A DNA stretch of 12,289 nt, taken from Monoraphidium neglectum (taxonomy: Eukaryota; Chlorophyta; Chlorophyceae; Sphaeropleales; Selenastraceae). The position numbers and the translations under genes are program-made. The stretch lies in contig NW_014012390.1 in the NCBI RefSeq assembly GCF_000611645.1, forward strand, positions 3,724 through 16,012, written 5' to 3'. Below, one piece after another: positions 1 through 12,289 of this stretch. Numbering within the stretch: the first letter of the stretch is position 1; each line of letters begins with the position of its first letter. Under the pieces are notes generated by a model. The model worked only from the letters and a program-made list of their open reading frames with translations. It was not told the origin of the DNA and searched no databases.

Positions 1-224
1 GCGCGGCCGCGCGCAGCGGCAGCGGCGGCAACGGCGGGCCCGCCTACATCTTTGCGCTGGGCGCGGAGGACACGGCCGGCGCGGCCTGCGTCATCGGCAA
101 GCCGGCGGCGGCCGGCAAGCCCGGCAAGGACGCGGGCGGTTGCGCGCGCGACCAGGCGCCCGACGTGCGGCGGTACGAGAACGCCGTCTACAGCAAGCTG
201 CCCCCAAGCGACGACGCAGCCTGA
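1..224 (+). CDS. C-terminal part of an unrecognised protein (partial, 5' end outside window)
   Basis: Reading from base 3, an open frame runs to TGA at 222–224 and gives 73 residues. It begins with a Gly/Ser/Ala-rich stretch (GSGGNGGPAY) and then reads as ordinary protein, with YIFALGAED, a Gly/Lys/Ala-rich middle, RRYENAVYSKLP and an acidic end, PPSDDAA. Codons are strongly G/C at third positions, as in the other genes here. No start or splice acceptor can be fixed, because the frame is open to the window edge; it is probably the last exon of a multi-exon gene. I do not recognise the family. The other frames over the same bases are Arg/Pro-rich, as expected of shadow frames in GC-rich coding DNA. 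That this is coding is likely but not certain. Confidence 0.5.
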   Translation, partial: AAARSGSGGNGGPAYIFALGAEDTAGAACVIGKPAAAGKPGKDAGGCARDQAPDVRRYENAVYSKLPPSDDAA

Positions 225-1341
225 TCAGCGTCCGCCCAGGCGTCCTCAACGGCCTGGGCCCCCACTTGCGGCCTGAACGACGGCGTGTTGCGCGGCACCC
301 CCTGTGCGCGCGGCGCCCCCGTTCTGGTGGCCAGCCGGGCGATGTCTTGCCCTGCCGGCCAGCCGCGGCTGCGCCGCCAGCAGCGGCTCTCAGAGGCGGC
401 CCTGCTGAACGCTTGACGTCCCCCGCACCGGCCAGGGCCTTGGCGCCACGCACCTAACTCACTAAGCTCCGGGCGTGCCAGTTGAGAAGCACAAACACGC
501 GCATCAGGCCGATCCCTCACCCCTGCTGCAGGCGCCGCCGCCCGTGCCGCCCGCCCTTGTACCCTCTTGTACGTACCATCACTTGATGCCAACACACAAG
601 CACCCCGCATGCCTGCCGTGCACCTCTGCCAATTGCTCATCACGGCTGCATGCGTTGCCAGCCTCAGGGACCTCAAAACTTCCATCAGTGCAAGGGCTCA
701 AGTGCCCGATGCGCAGCGGCTAGTTTGATGGCCTTTCAACGTGTACCCTTGCAACCCATCACAGCAGGCGTTGAATCTCACTGCAAACAAAGGCACAAGT
801 CGACATGCATGATTGCCCCCAACCTTATGACTTTAGTAATACGTAGCTCTGGCTGGCTGTCCATGCGCTCCAACCCGAACAAATTCCTGCCGGGTCCCTT
901 TGGTAGGGAAAGTCTGGCCATCAGTGCGATGGGGCCGGGGCCAGCCCTCAGGGGTGACCGCCTGACGCCTGAATGTCTCCTGGCAGGCCTGAAGCGCATG
1001 CGGCAGCAGTCGCCCCGCCTGCCTCAGATCAGGCCCCTGCTACGGTCCTTAGTCGGCCCCTCCCCAGGGCAACGGCCAGGCCAGTGACATCATCGAGCAG
1101 TCTTTACACGCGGGCCCAACCGCATGGCAGCACAAGCTATCCTGTATGTTGAATACACATCGACTTTCATGAAATCGGCGCCGGTTGGGGCGCCATCAGC
1201 AGATACACAATGATTTGTTTGGCCAGATGGTAGCATGAATGACAGCGTGCGCACGAGCGCAGCACCTTGGCCGTCCCGACCGCACCCCGGCCGGCGAAGA
1301 AGCAGGGAGGAGCGGCCCGCCGCGGCACCTGGGGCGCGCCC
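225..1341. other. Intergenic region with convergent 3' UTRs
   Basis: About 1.1 kb lies between the + strand stop at 224 and the − strand prolyl-tRNA synthetase stop at 1342. Open frames here are short or of Arg/Pro/Ala-rich shadow type, and none resembles a known family. Base composition falls from very GC-rich (225–560) to a more balanced stretch (580–1230), as expected of UTR and intergenic DNA. I see no TGTAA on the + strand for the upstream gene; its poly(A) signal may be a variant. Confidence 0.5.
1104..1108 (-). terminator. Candidate poly(A) signal TGTAA for the prolyl-tRNA synthetase gene
   Basis: The − strand reads TGTAA here, about 234 bases past the synthetase stop codon. TGTAA is the usual polyadenylation signal of chlorophycean algae. 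The assignment rests on motif and distance only. Confidence 0.4.
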
Positions 1342-6770
<5,429 letters not shown>

Positions 6771-6982
6771 TGTGCTTGCTGCCCCTAAGAAGGCAAAGCA
6801 CCCCGCGTGCCGAGCCCGGGGCTGCGAGCGAACTGAGTTTGTTTGATGCGATCGTCAAAAAGCAGATCTAGCTCGTAAGACCCTGCTGAAATCCGCAATT
6901 CGGCTCGAGAATGGAGCGGCGGGCCCTGTTCTTTGACCTGTGGTGCCTCAATGGCGTGGCAAGTAGCTGCTTGCCTGTATAA
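6771..6982. promoter_or_regulatory. Putative divergent promoter region
   Basis: Only about 210 bases separate the start codon of prolyl-tRNA synthetase (− strand) from the first candidate ATG of the + strand gene at 6983. The region must hold both 5' UTRs and promoters if both starts are right. TATAAAT occurs at 6978–6984 but overlaps the candidate ATG, so it cannot be a TATA box for that start. An ATG at 6911 opens a 23-codon frame (MERRALFFDLW…) that closes at TAA 6980–6982; it could be an upstream ORF or an alternative first exon. Confidence 0.4.
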
Positions 6983-7143
6983 ATGCTTCACTCTATCAGT
7001 GAAGTTGCTGATACCTTCGCTTCGACCCTACTCTCTGACTATGTGATCTCGACACCGGCACCTGTCAGCCTGTTTGGCATGTATTCAGGACTCAAGGGAA
7101 TTGATACAATCATAAAACATTGTAAAGTGGCTCAGGACATGCG
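6983..7143 (+). CDS. Candidate first exon of an unassigned protein, possibly NTF2/SnoaL-like
   Basis: ATG at 6983, with an in-frame TAA directly before it, opens 53 codons plus two bases. The exon ends at a strong donor, CG|GTAAGT. The peptide is protein-like, with MLHSISEVADTF, a central DYVISTPAPVSLFGMYSG and the helix-like GIDTIIKHCKVAQDM. The order 'short helix, D-hydrophobic strand, P-x-P, FG-x-Y-x-G, amphipathic helix' resembles the N-terminal half of NTF2/SnoaL-like folds; this is inference from shape only. A phase-compatible continuation is 7193–7276 (…QVVELDADPLGS…) then 7316–7433 (…ALGLRDGVLQQLHQHL…). The last piece resembles the closing 'LRDG-h-h' strand of such domains, but the acceptor at 7193 is weak and the intron 7277–7315 is only 39 bases. 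It is unclear whether this gene ends before about 8030 or continues into the IQ-motif gene. Confidence 0.4.
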
Positions 7144-8351
7144 GTAAGTGTGTTTGGCTGTGTTCGGCAGGGGCACCATGCTGCGTCACGAGGCGAGCGC
7201 AGGTAGTGGAGCTTGATGCAGACCCATTGGGCTCCTGCTGCACCAGCCAAGACACCCGTAATCCTGGCACAGACCGGTGAGGAGGTTCAGCGACGTGGCT
7301 GGGTGGTGCTTACAGTGCGATGGCACTTGGCTTGCGTGATGGCGTTTTGCAGCAGCTGCATCAGCACCTCACGGCACAGGCTGGCCGCTGCGAGGCCCGA
7401 GTTCCCTGGCCCCGCAGCAAGACGCCCGAGAAAGTGGTTTCCCATTAGGGATTCAACACAGTGCCAAATCAACCTTGCAGCTGCAAGGCGGCGAGACTCC
7501 GGTGATCCCGCTGCGCGAGAGTGCCCCAGCGCAGCGGCACTTGGTGTCGCCGACATTCGATTGCAGGAGCCCTAGCCATACCTGCTGCCCACCTGTTGGC
7601 TGTGGGGCGCCCCCGTGACTGCCGGCAAGTGGTGCGTGTGACCTTCGCCATTCCTGCCCATCACATGCATGGCGTTCCCCGCAGGCCCGCCTGACAAGCT
7701 AGGGTAAGCCGCGCCAAGGCTGCAAGTCATTGAACAAGTCTATGGCCGTCGTGCGGTGTGACGGCCGGCAGCGTGTGCTTTGATGCGGCCATCGCGCCCG
7801 CGGTAAGGCTTGCAAGGTAGACAAAGGGAAGTCAATGCCTCAGCTGACCAACTTGCCCTCCCTCTGCAACCACCCCGCAGCTGGCGCTTTCAGTACCACG
7901 ACGTGCCAAGATGCCGGCCAGCATGACTATGCACGGCTTATTCTGCATGATGCCTTGTCGCGTATGTGTATGTTGCAGGTCCTATCGCGGGGCCCTGCTG
8001 CTCTCCAGTCTATGGTGACGCTGTGTAAACCATGCTGCCTGAACGCACAGCTGCAATCCCCGGGACGAGCCAGGGGGGCTACTGCGCTCCTCTACATGCA
8101 TGCGCGCACGTCTGCAGGAGTGGTTCCACCAAGGCGGACATGTGTGTATACCCGCAGAAGCCTCAACCAGGAAGGAGTGTCCTCATGCAGCAAACAGGAT
8201 GAGCAACATTCGCATGTTCACGGACGCGCTGCATTCACTGCTGTTCACCAACGGCTCGAAGGCACACGCGGCGCACTACACCTTGCAAAATACATCGAAA
8301 ACGTTCAGCGGTATGGCAATATAAGTAGCCGTGCGGGCATATTGTGCAGGA
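7144..8351 (+). other. Unresolved region with candidate small exons
   Basis: No frame stays open convincingly through this 1.2 kb, but several segments look like exons. They are 7193–7276 and 7316–7433 (see the preceding entry); 7488–about 7565 after CTTGCAG (LQGGETPVIPLRES…); 7685–7703 between CCCCGCAG and GTAAGC (…PPDKLG); a segment ending at 7801 before GTAAGG (…VCFDAAIAPA); and 8100–8310 (GGHVCIPAEAS…, SNIRMFTDALHSLLF…). The last ends at GTATGG and is phase-compatible with the next gene's exon at 8350 across a 39-base intron. TGTAA at 8024–8028 could be the poly(A) signal of a short upstream gene. Transcript data would decide between one gene and two. Confidence 0.3.
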
Positions 8352-8924
8352 ATGCATTCGACACCCGGTCAAAGCGTTGCATCTGCGCGACAAGCAGCCT
8401 CCAAGCTTGAGGACGCTCACCGCGTCCTCAGAAAATGTCGGGAAACCAGCACGGTGGCACAGGTGAGCAGCATGGCTCTGCAAGCGGTCTATCACTCGGT
8501 TTCGTTTTAGGGATGCCATCTGCCACACTTTTCATTGTAGGAGTTTTTGAAATCGTGTATCGACGACAAAGTAAAGCCGTCGAAGAAGGGGCAGGGAGGT
8601 GCACCCAAGGCTGCCAGCGGTGGACGCGCACAAGCAAGCACCCCGCGCGGGCGTGTGCAGCACCGCCAGCCGCGCCTCGTGCTCAGCGACAGGGAGTCGG
8701 ACCGCCTGCTGAGCACCATGATGGCACTAGAGGAGTGCGAGCATTCATGTGGAAGCGCCACGAACGCCACTGTGCGCGCCCAGGCACCAGTGCAGCGGCC
8801 GGCGTCTGGCGGCAGTTGCAGGCCCAGCAGTGGCAGCAGCGCAGGCCGGACAGCAGAGGCTGACGATGACATGCTGGTGGGTCTCATCGAGCTGCTCAAC
8901 TGCAAGGCAGACTGTGCTGATCAG

Positions 8925-8965
<41 letters not shown>

Positions 8966-9544
8966 GCAGCAGGAGGAGGAGGAGGAGGAGGAGGAGCAGC
9001 AGCAGCAGCCACCGCCGCCGCCGCCTTCGAGCGCGGCTGGGGAACCAGCACCATCCGAGGCGCGACAGCAGTCGCACGCAAGAGCCAACCTGCAGGGGTG
9101 GCACGCAGAGGACGGCGTGTTATCGGTCTGGCGTGGTTTCTACAGCACCTGGGGCAACCAACCTGCCGCTCTCATCCAGGTACAGTCAATGCTGGCGGGA
9201 TGCAGCCGCAGCTTTGTGCAGGGGCAGGCTTCCCCGGAATCGTGCAACATGCTTGTGCCATGCGCAGCAGTTGCACACATCTCAGTTCCCATGCCTACCT
9301 CAACTTGCACATGTGGCAGTCATTTTGGCGGGCGCGGCGTGCCCGGCTTGAGTTTCTCAGGCGCCGCAAAGCCATCCTGGTGATCCAGTCAGCATACAGG
9401 TGATGATGTGTCATGATGTTTACCAATTTTAGCATGTTTCATCTGGCAATGGCGAAGTTTTCCAATGGTACATTCAGGCTGAGGTTTCTTGCATCGGCCC
9501 TTCCGGTCCTGCAGGGGGACCCTGGCTCGCCGCCAAGCATCACT

Positions 9545-9631
<87 letters not shown>

Positions 9632-10439
9632 GCAGCTGTCGTGCCGGGCGTGCAACGAGGATGATGCGCGAGAGCACGACAGGGGGATCAGAAGCGATGC
9701 TGCAGAGATTGGCATGGAGGAGCTGATTGCCTTGGAACCGGAGACTAGACAGCAGCAGCTACAACAACAGCAGCAACACCACCACCAGCACCAGAACCAG
9801 CCGCAGGAAGCAACAGCAGAGCCCCAACCACTGCCATTGCTGCGTCAGCATCAGGGGCCGGAGCTGGAGCAGGAACCTGTACAAGGCTTGCCCATGGGCC
9901 ATACCACGCCGCTGCTGGAGTTTGAGGCCCACAACTTTTGTGCTCAGCCTGGCGAAGCCAAACCTGGCGAGGACAACAGCGCTGCAGCCAGCCTTGGCGG
10001 CAACAAAAGCAGCTGCAACATCGGCACCGGCAATTGCAGCAGCAGCACCGCCGCTGATGGTAGCCAATCCAGCGGCAGCGGACTTGGCCCCGTCAATGGC
10101 AGGGACCACGGCAGGGGCAGCAGCGGGCACAGCGGCGATGGTGAAGCACCACTGGGTAGTCTGCTTGGCAGGCCCCTGCATGTGCGGAGCGCAGCAGACA
10201 CCCGCACCGCCGGATGCGTGCCGCAGCAGGAAGCCCTGGGCGTCTTTCAGCTGGACGACGGGGCCGCCATGGCAGTGGCAGCTGTGCTGCGGCAGCGGGC
10301 GTCAGAGGTCGAGGTCGCCGAGGCCGCAAACCAACGGGCGCTGCACGGGCGGGCCCAGTGCGCGGCCAGTAGCTTCCGGCGCATGCGCGAGGTTATGGAG
10401 GCGGTCAAGGGCGGCAGGAGCTTCAGCCCGTGTAACTAA
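8352..10439 (+). CDS. IQ-motif (putative calmodulin-binding) protein with polyglutamine tracts
   Basis: Exons 8352–8462, 8541–9179, 9320–9399 and 9515–10439 join in phase through GT–AG introns and give 584 residues ending at TAA 10437–10439. Residues 15–50 are helical and charged (SKLEDAHRVLRKCRE). Residues 165–199 are Q17, E8, Q4, P6. Two adjoining IQ motifs follow: LIQSFWRARRARLEF (about 248–262) and VIQSAYRGTLARRQ (271–284), matching IQxxxRGxxxR. A second poly-Q (Q20, then H/Q) starts at 288. The rest is Gln/Gly/Ser-rich low complexity, with a helical end containing AANQRALHGRAQ and RRMREVMEAVKGG. IQ motifs bind calmodulin or other EF-hand light chains, so a Ca2+-linked scaffold role is inferred; I cannot name the family. 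Both IQ motifs appear only after splicing, which supports the model. The 5' end is unsure: ATG 8352 follows an in-frame stop, but AG at 8348–8349 looks like an acceptor and could join exon 8100–8310 in phase, giving 655 residues. Confidence 0.72.
8922..9026 (+). repeat. In-frame trinucleotide tract: CAG, then GAG, CAG, CCG
   Basis: Seventeen CAG/CAA codons, eight GAG, four CAG, then CCA/CCG/CCT, all in the reading frame of the IQ-motif protein (Gln, Glu, Gln, Pro). The opposite strand gives a long poly-Leu frame, which is an artefact of the repeat. Confidence 0.95.
9546..9635 (+). repeat. In-frame CAG repeat (Q20 then H/Q)
   Basis: Twenty uninterrupted CAG codons, then CAC-CAG-CAG-CAC and six more CAG, in frame within the last exon of the IQ-motif gene. 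It starts nine codons after the second IQ motif is completed. Other frames read as poly-Ala or, on the − strand, poly-Cys, and are artefacts. Confidence 0.95.
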
Positions 10440-10792
10440 TTGGATTGCGTTTGTACGACTCAGGAAGTGCGCGTGTCCTCACGCTCCCTGGGTGACCGCT
10501 CCCCCGCATGCTTGCTCGCCTGCCCTACAAATAGTTTCATGCCAATCCTCGGAGCACGGCGGCGCCTGGCGGCTCCTTCTGGCGCGGGCCTCGCTGGGCG
10601 CTTTTCGCTGTCAAAAACTCCGCATGCATTACGACACGAGGGGCACCACGAGCTCGCCTTCCCATGTGCACTCCAACGTCCCGTGCCGTGGACCGCGCAA
10701 GCCTCTGCGTCTAAAGCTGTTGCATATCAAATTGCTGATGTTGGCGCCGCCACCTTGTCATCCCAGCAACAACGGGGCCGAGCAAGTAGACT

Positions 10793-10797
10793 TTACA
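10793..10797 (-). terminator. Candidate poly(A) signal TGTAA for the CapA-like gene
   Basis: TGTAA on the − strand, about 227 bases past the stop at 11024. It is the first such motif downstream of that gene. Confidence 0.4.
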
Positions 10798-10858
10798 CCG
10801 GCACACCCTTGCCCCACACAACAGCAGAAGCAGCGGGCACTTGAGAACAGATGTGCTG

Positions 10859-10863
10859 TGTAA
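10859..10863 (+). terminator. Candidate poly(A) signal TGTAA for the IQ-motif gene
   Basis: TGTAA on the + strand, about 420 bases past the stop at 10439. Another TGTAA lies at the stop codon itself (…TGT AAC TAA) and is too close to be used without cutting the coding sequence. Confidence 0.4.
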
Positions 10864-11023
10864 ACAAGCAGCAGTGCCTAAGCGATGGCCGCAGCAGCAA
10901 TTTCAGCAAGCGGTGACATCACATCAACAAGAGGCATTCCCAACAACCCTGACCAACTCCAATCCCCAGCGCAAGACATCACCGCTACTGAGCCGCCCGC
11001 GCAGCCGGGGGCCCGTCCCTTAA

Positions 11024-12247
11024 TCACCTGTCGGCCCCTGCTCCCCCGCCCTCCTGCAGCGCCAGCCGCGCCCCCGGCCCCGACCCCACAACTTTGACGC
11101 CCCCCTGCGCCCCCAGCCTCCTGCACTCCCTGTCCATTGTCGATTGGATGTAGCGCCAGTCGGACGGCTCGGGCGCCTCCAGGCGCAGGTGCCTCCGTAC
11201 AGGGCAGGGGGACCGGGGGGCGTCGGTGGTGGAGGCAGCACCGCGGCGCAAGTTGGCGCAAGACAACGGCGCAATCATAAGCCAGAGTGGGTGAGCTCTT
11301 CCAGCGGCGCTGTCTGACACTCGCTGACATGACCAAATCACGGCAGTGCATGGTGTGCCGCCCCTAAAATGGCCTTGTGCCGCCCCCTTGGTTTCCCTTG
11401 CGCCTGCCGCATTCTAACCCCCTCCTCTAGACGCTCGGAATCTCTCCGCGCTCAGCCAGCGCGCGCACTGCCGTGCCGGCTCTAGGACGCCGCACCTGAG
11501 CCGCGTGGGAGTCACGGTCAGCTGCCCCAGGCGGCCGTCAGTCATGCTGATGTCAGCGTACCACAGCAGGCCCAGGTCATCCCTGTACTGCTCCGGCGGA
11601 AAGCGCGACTCCACAAACACGTTCTGGCCGGGCAAGTGGGTGCGGGGGCGTTGCGGGCTGCGTGTGCAAGTGCGCGCCTGGCGCCTACACGTGCGTGGCG
11701 CGCGCGTGCACGCGTGGCAAGCGCTGGGCGTGCGCTGGAAGTCGCGGCGCGCGCAGTGTTTGGCCACATCTAGGTCGGGTGGGCATTTGTTCACGGGATG
11801 CATTTCAAGTGAAAGGGATGCATTTTCAGCGCAAGCGTACAAGCCCAAACTGGTGGTCAGGCTTATGGAGCGACTACCAGCCGGCACACTTCCAGTGTGC
11901 CCGGCCCTTGCTCAACACCTCCGCGATTGCTCAGCAGCTGTTTCTGCAGCCGCCGCAGCTGCCCAAGGCGCCAACCCCCGCGCGCCGCGCTCGCTGCATG
12001 CATGCCAGCCTCCATAGCCCGCAAAACTGCGAACAGCGGAGCGCCGCGGCGCACGTCGGGGAGCGGGGACGCCGGCGAGCTCGCGTGCCTGGAGGCAGGG
12101 GCGCGCGTGTGCGCGTGCATTTGCGCGCCTGTATGCCTTCGTAGTCGCTGATGAGGTCGCCTGCGCCATGCATGATGAGCTTCCCCTGGAACAGCTCGGC
12201 TCCCTTTGCGTGGTGCGATGAGTGGCAGTGCACGACGTCGACGCCAG
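11024..12247 (-). CDS. CapA/PGA_cap-domain protein, C-terminal three exons (partial)
   Basis: Exons in coding order (complement): 12129–12247, 11496–11623, 11024–11192; the N-terminal part lies beyond the window. The spliced phases agree and the frame ends at TGA. The first exon reads GVDVVHCHSSHH followed by KLIMHGAGDLISDYEGI, closely matching the family pattern 'VDVVHGHSSHHPKG…GDFxNDYEGI'. The second gives YRDDLGLLWYADI and GRLGQLTVTPTRLR, and the third LRLEAPEPSDWRYIQ and the family-like MDRECRRLG, with a short Gly-rich end. CapA-type proteins have a calcineurin-like metallophosphatase fold; the founders act in bacterial poly-γ-glutamate capsule assembly, but the role of homologues in algae is not established, and none is inferred here. 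The first intron (11624–12128) seems to start with GC (ACAG|GCGCGC), as no GT lies nearby. An alternative acceptor at 11587 would remove 12 residues in frame. Confidence 0.85.
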
Positions 12248-12289
12248 CTGCGGCCGGGGCGGAGACGGGCGAGTGGGGTGGGGTGGGGT
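12248..12289 (+). repeat. G-rich tract ending in GGGGT repeats
   Basis: The + strand here has several G runs, finishing with three GGGGT units at the window edge. On the − strand this is the pyrimidine/C-rich end of a CapA-gene intron just before the acceptor CCGCAG. It has G-quadruplex potential on the non-coding strand. Confidence 0.6.

Larger units (their letters stand above)
10440..11023. other. Convergent 3' UTR region
   Basis: About 580 bases lie between the + strand stop at 10439 and the − strand stop at 11024. No convincing coding frame is seen. Candidate poly(A) signals for the two genes lie past each other (see the separate entries), so the two transcripts probably overlap at their 3' ends. 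Confidence 0.5.

Noticed and set aside
650..1087. 145-codon + strand frame between the first two genes
   Set aside because: No family resemblance, irregular composition and a position between two 3' ends; more likely chance in GC-rich DNA.
6978..6984. TATA box
   Set aside because: TATAAAT overlaps the candidate ATG at 6983, so it would place transcription start inside the coding exon; kept only as a note.
7835..8410. 191-codon + strand frame
   Set aside because: It overlaps exon-like sequence in another frame that splices in phase into the IQ-motif gene, and it shows no domain. It cannot be fully excluded without transcripts.
8745..9104. Long − strand frame with poly-Leu (and − strand poly-Cys at 9389–9715)
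   Set aside because: These are antisense readings of the CAG/GAG repeats in the IQ-motif gene; the + strand frame joins across introns and gives real motifs.
11505..12144. Long + strand frames opposite the CapA-like gene
   Set aside because: Arg/Ala/Cys-rich shadow frames over exons and a GC-rich intron of the − strand gene.
12271..12289. Telomere repeat at the window end
   Set aside because: Only three GGGGT units, lying in the pyrimidine tract (− strand) before a CapA exon whose frame continues upstream; not a chromosome end.

Overview
This is a GC-rich eukaryotic nuclear window, most likely from a green alga (Chlorophyceae-like). The clues are plant-type protein sequences broken by many short GT–AG introns, TGTAA-type poly(A) signals, long CAG tracts that stay in frame inside a coding exon, and CA/GT microsatellites in introns. 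The lineage is an inference. Nothing here looks like a prokaryotic operon, defence system or prophage.

Layout. (1) Positions 1–224, + strand: the C-terminal end of an unrecognised protein, ending at TGA. (2) 225–1341: non-coding, holding the 3' ends of two converging genes. (3) 1342–6770, − strand: a complete 12-exon gene for cytosolic (eukaryotic/archaeal-type) prolyl-tRNA synthetase. All splice phases could be reconciled, giving 545 residues ending in the family's WGRSY C-terminus. Three of its introns hold same-orientation copies of one dispersed repeat of about 110–140 bp followed by CA-rich DNA, which looks like a SINE. The last intron holds a 13-bp minisatellite. (4) 6771–6982: a short divergent promoter region. 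(5) 6983–about 8350, + strand: a poorly resolved region with one convincing first exon, possibly NTF2/SnoaL-like, and several candidate small exons. (6) 8352–10439, + strand: a gene whose exons join cleanly into a protein with two IQ (calmodulin-binding) motifs, poly-Q/poly-E/poly-P tracts and a long low-complexity tail. (7) 10440–11023: convergent 3' UTRs whose poly(A) signals appear to overlap. (8) 11024–12247, − strand: the C-terminal three exons of a CapA/PGA_cap-type protein of the metallophosphatase-like fold, running off the window.

The genes do not form an obvious pathway: a translation housekeeping enzyme, a putative calmodulin-binding protein and a CapA-like protein are simply neighbours. 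The parts most worth a second look are the intronic repeat family, the CapA-like gene with its probable GC–AG intron, and the unassigned gene(s) between 6983 and 10439.
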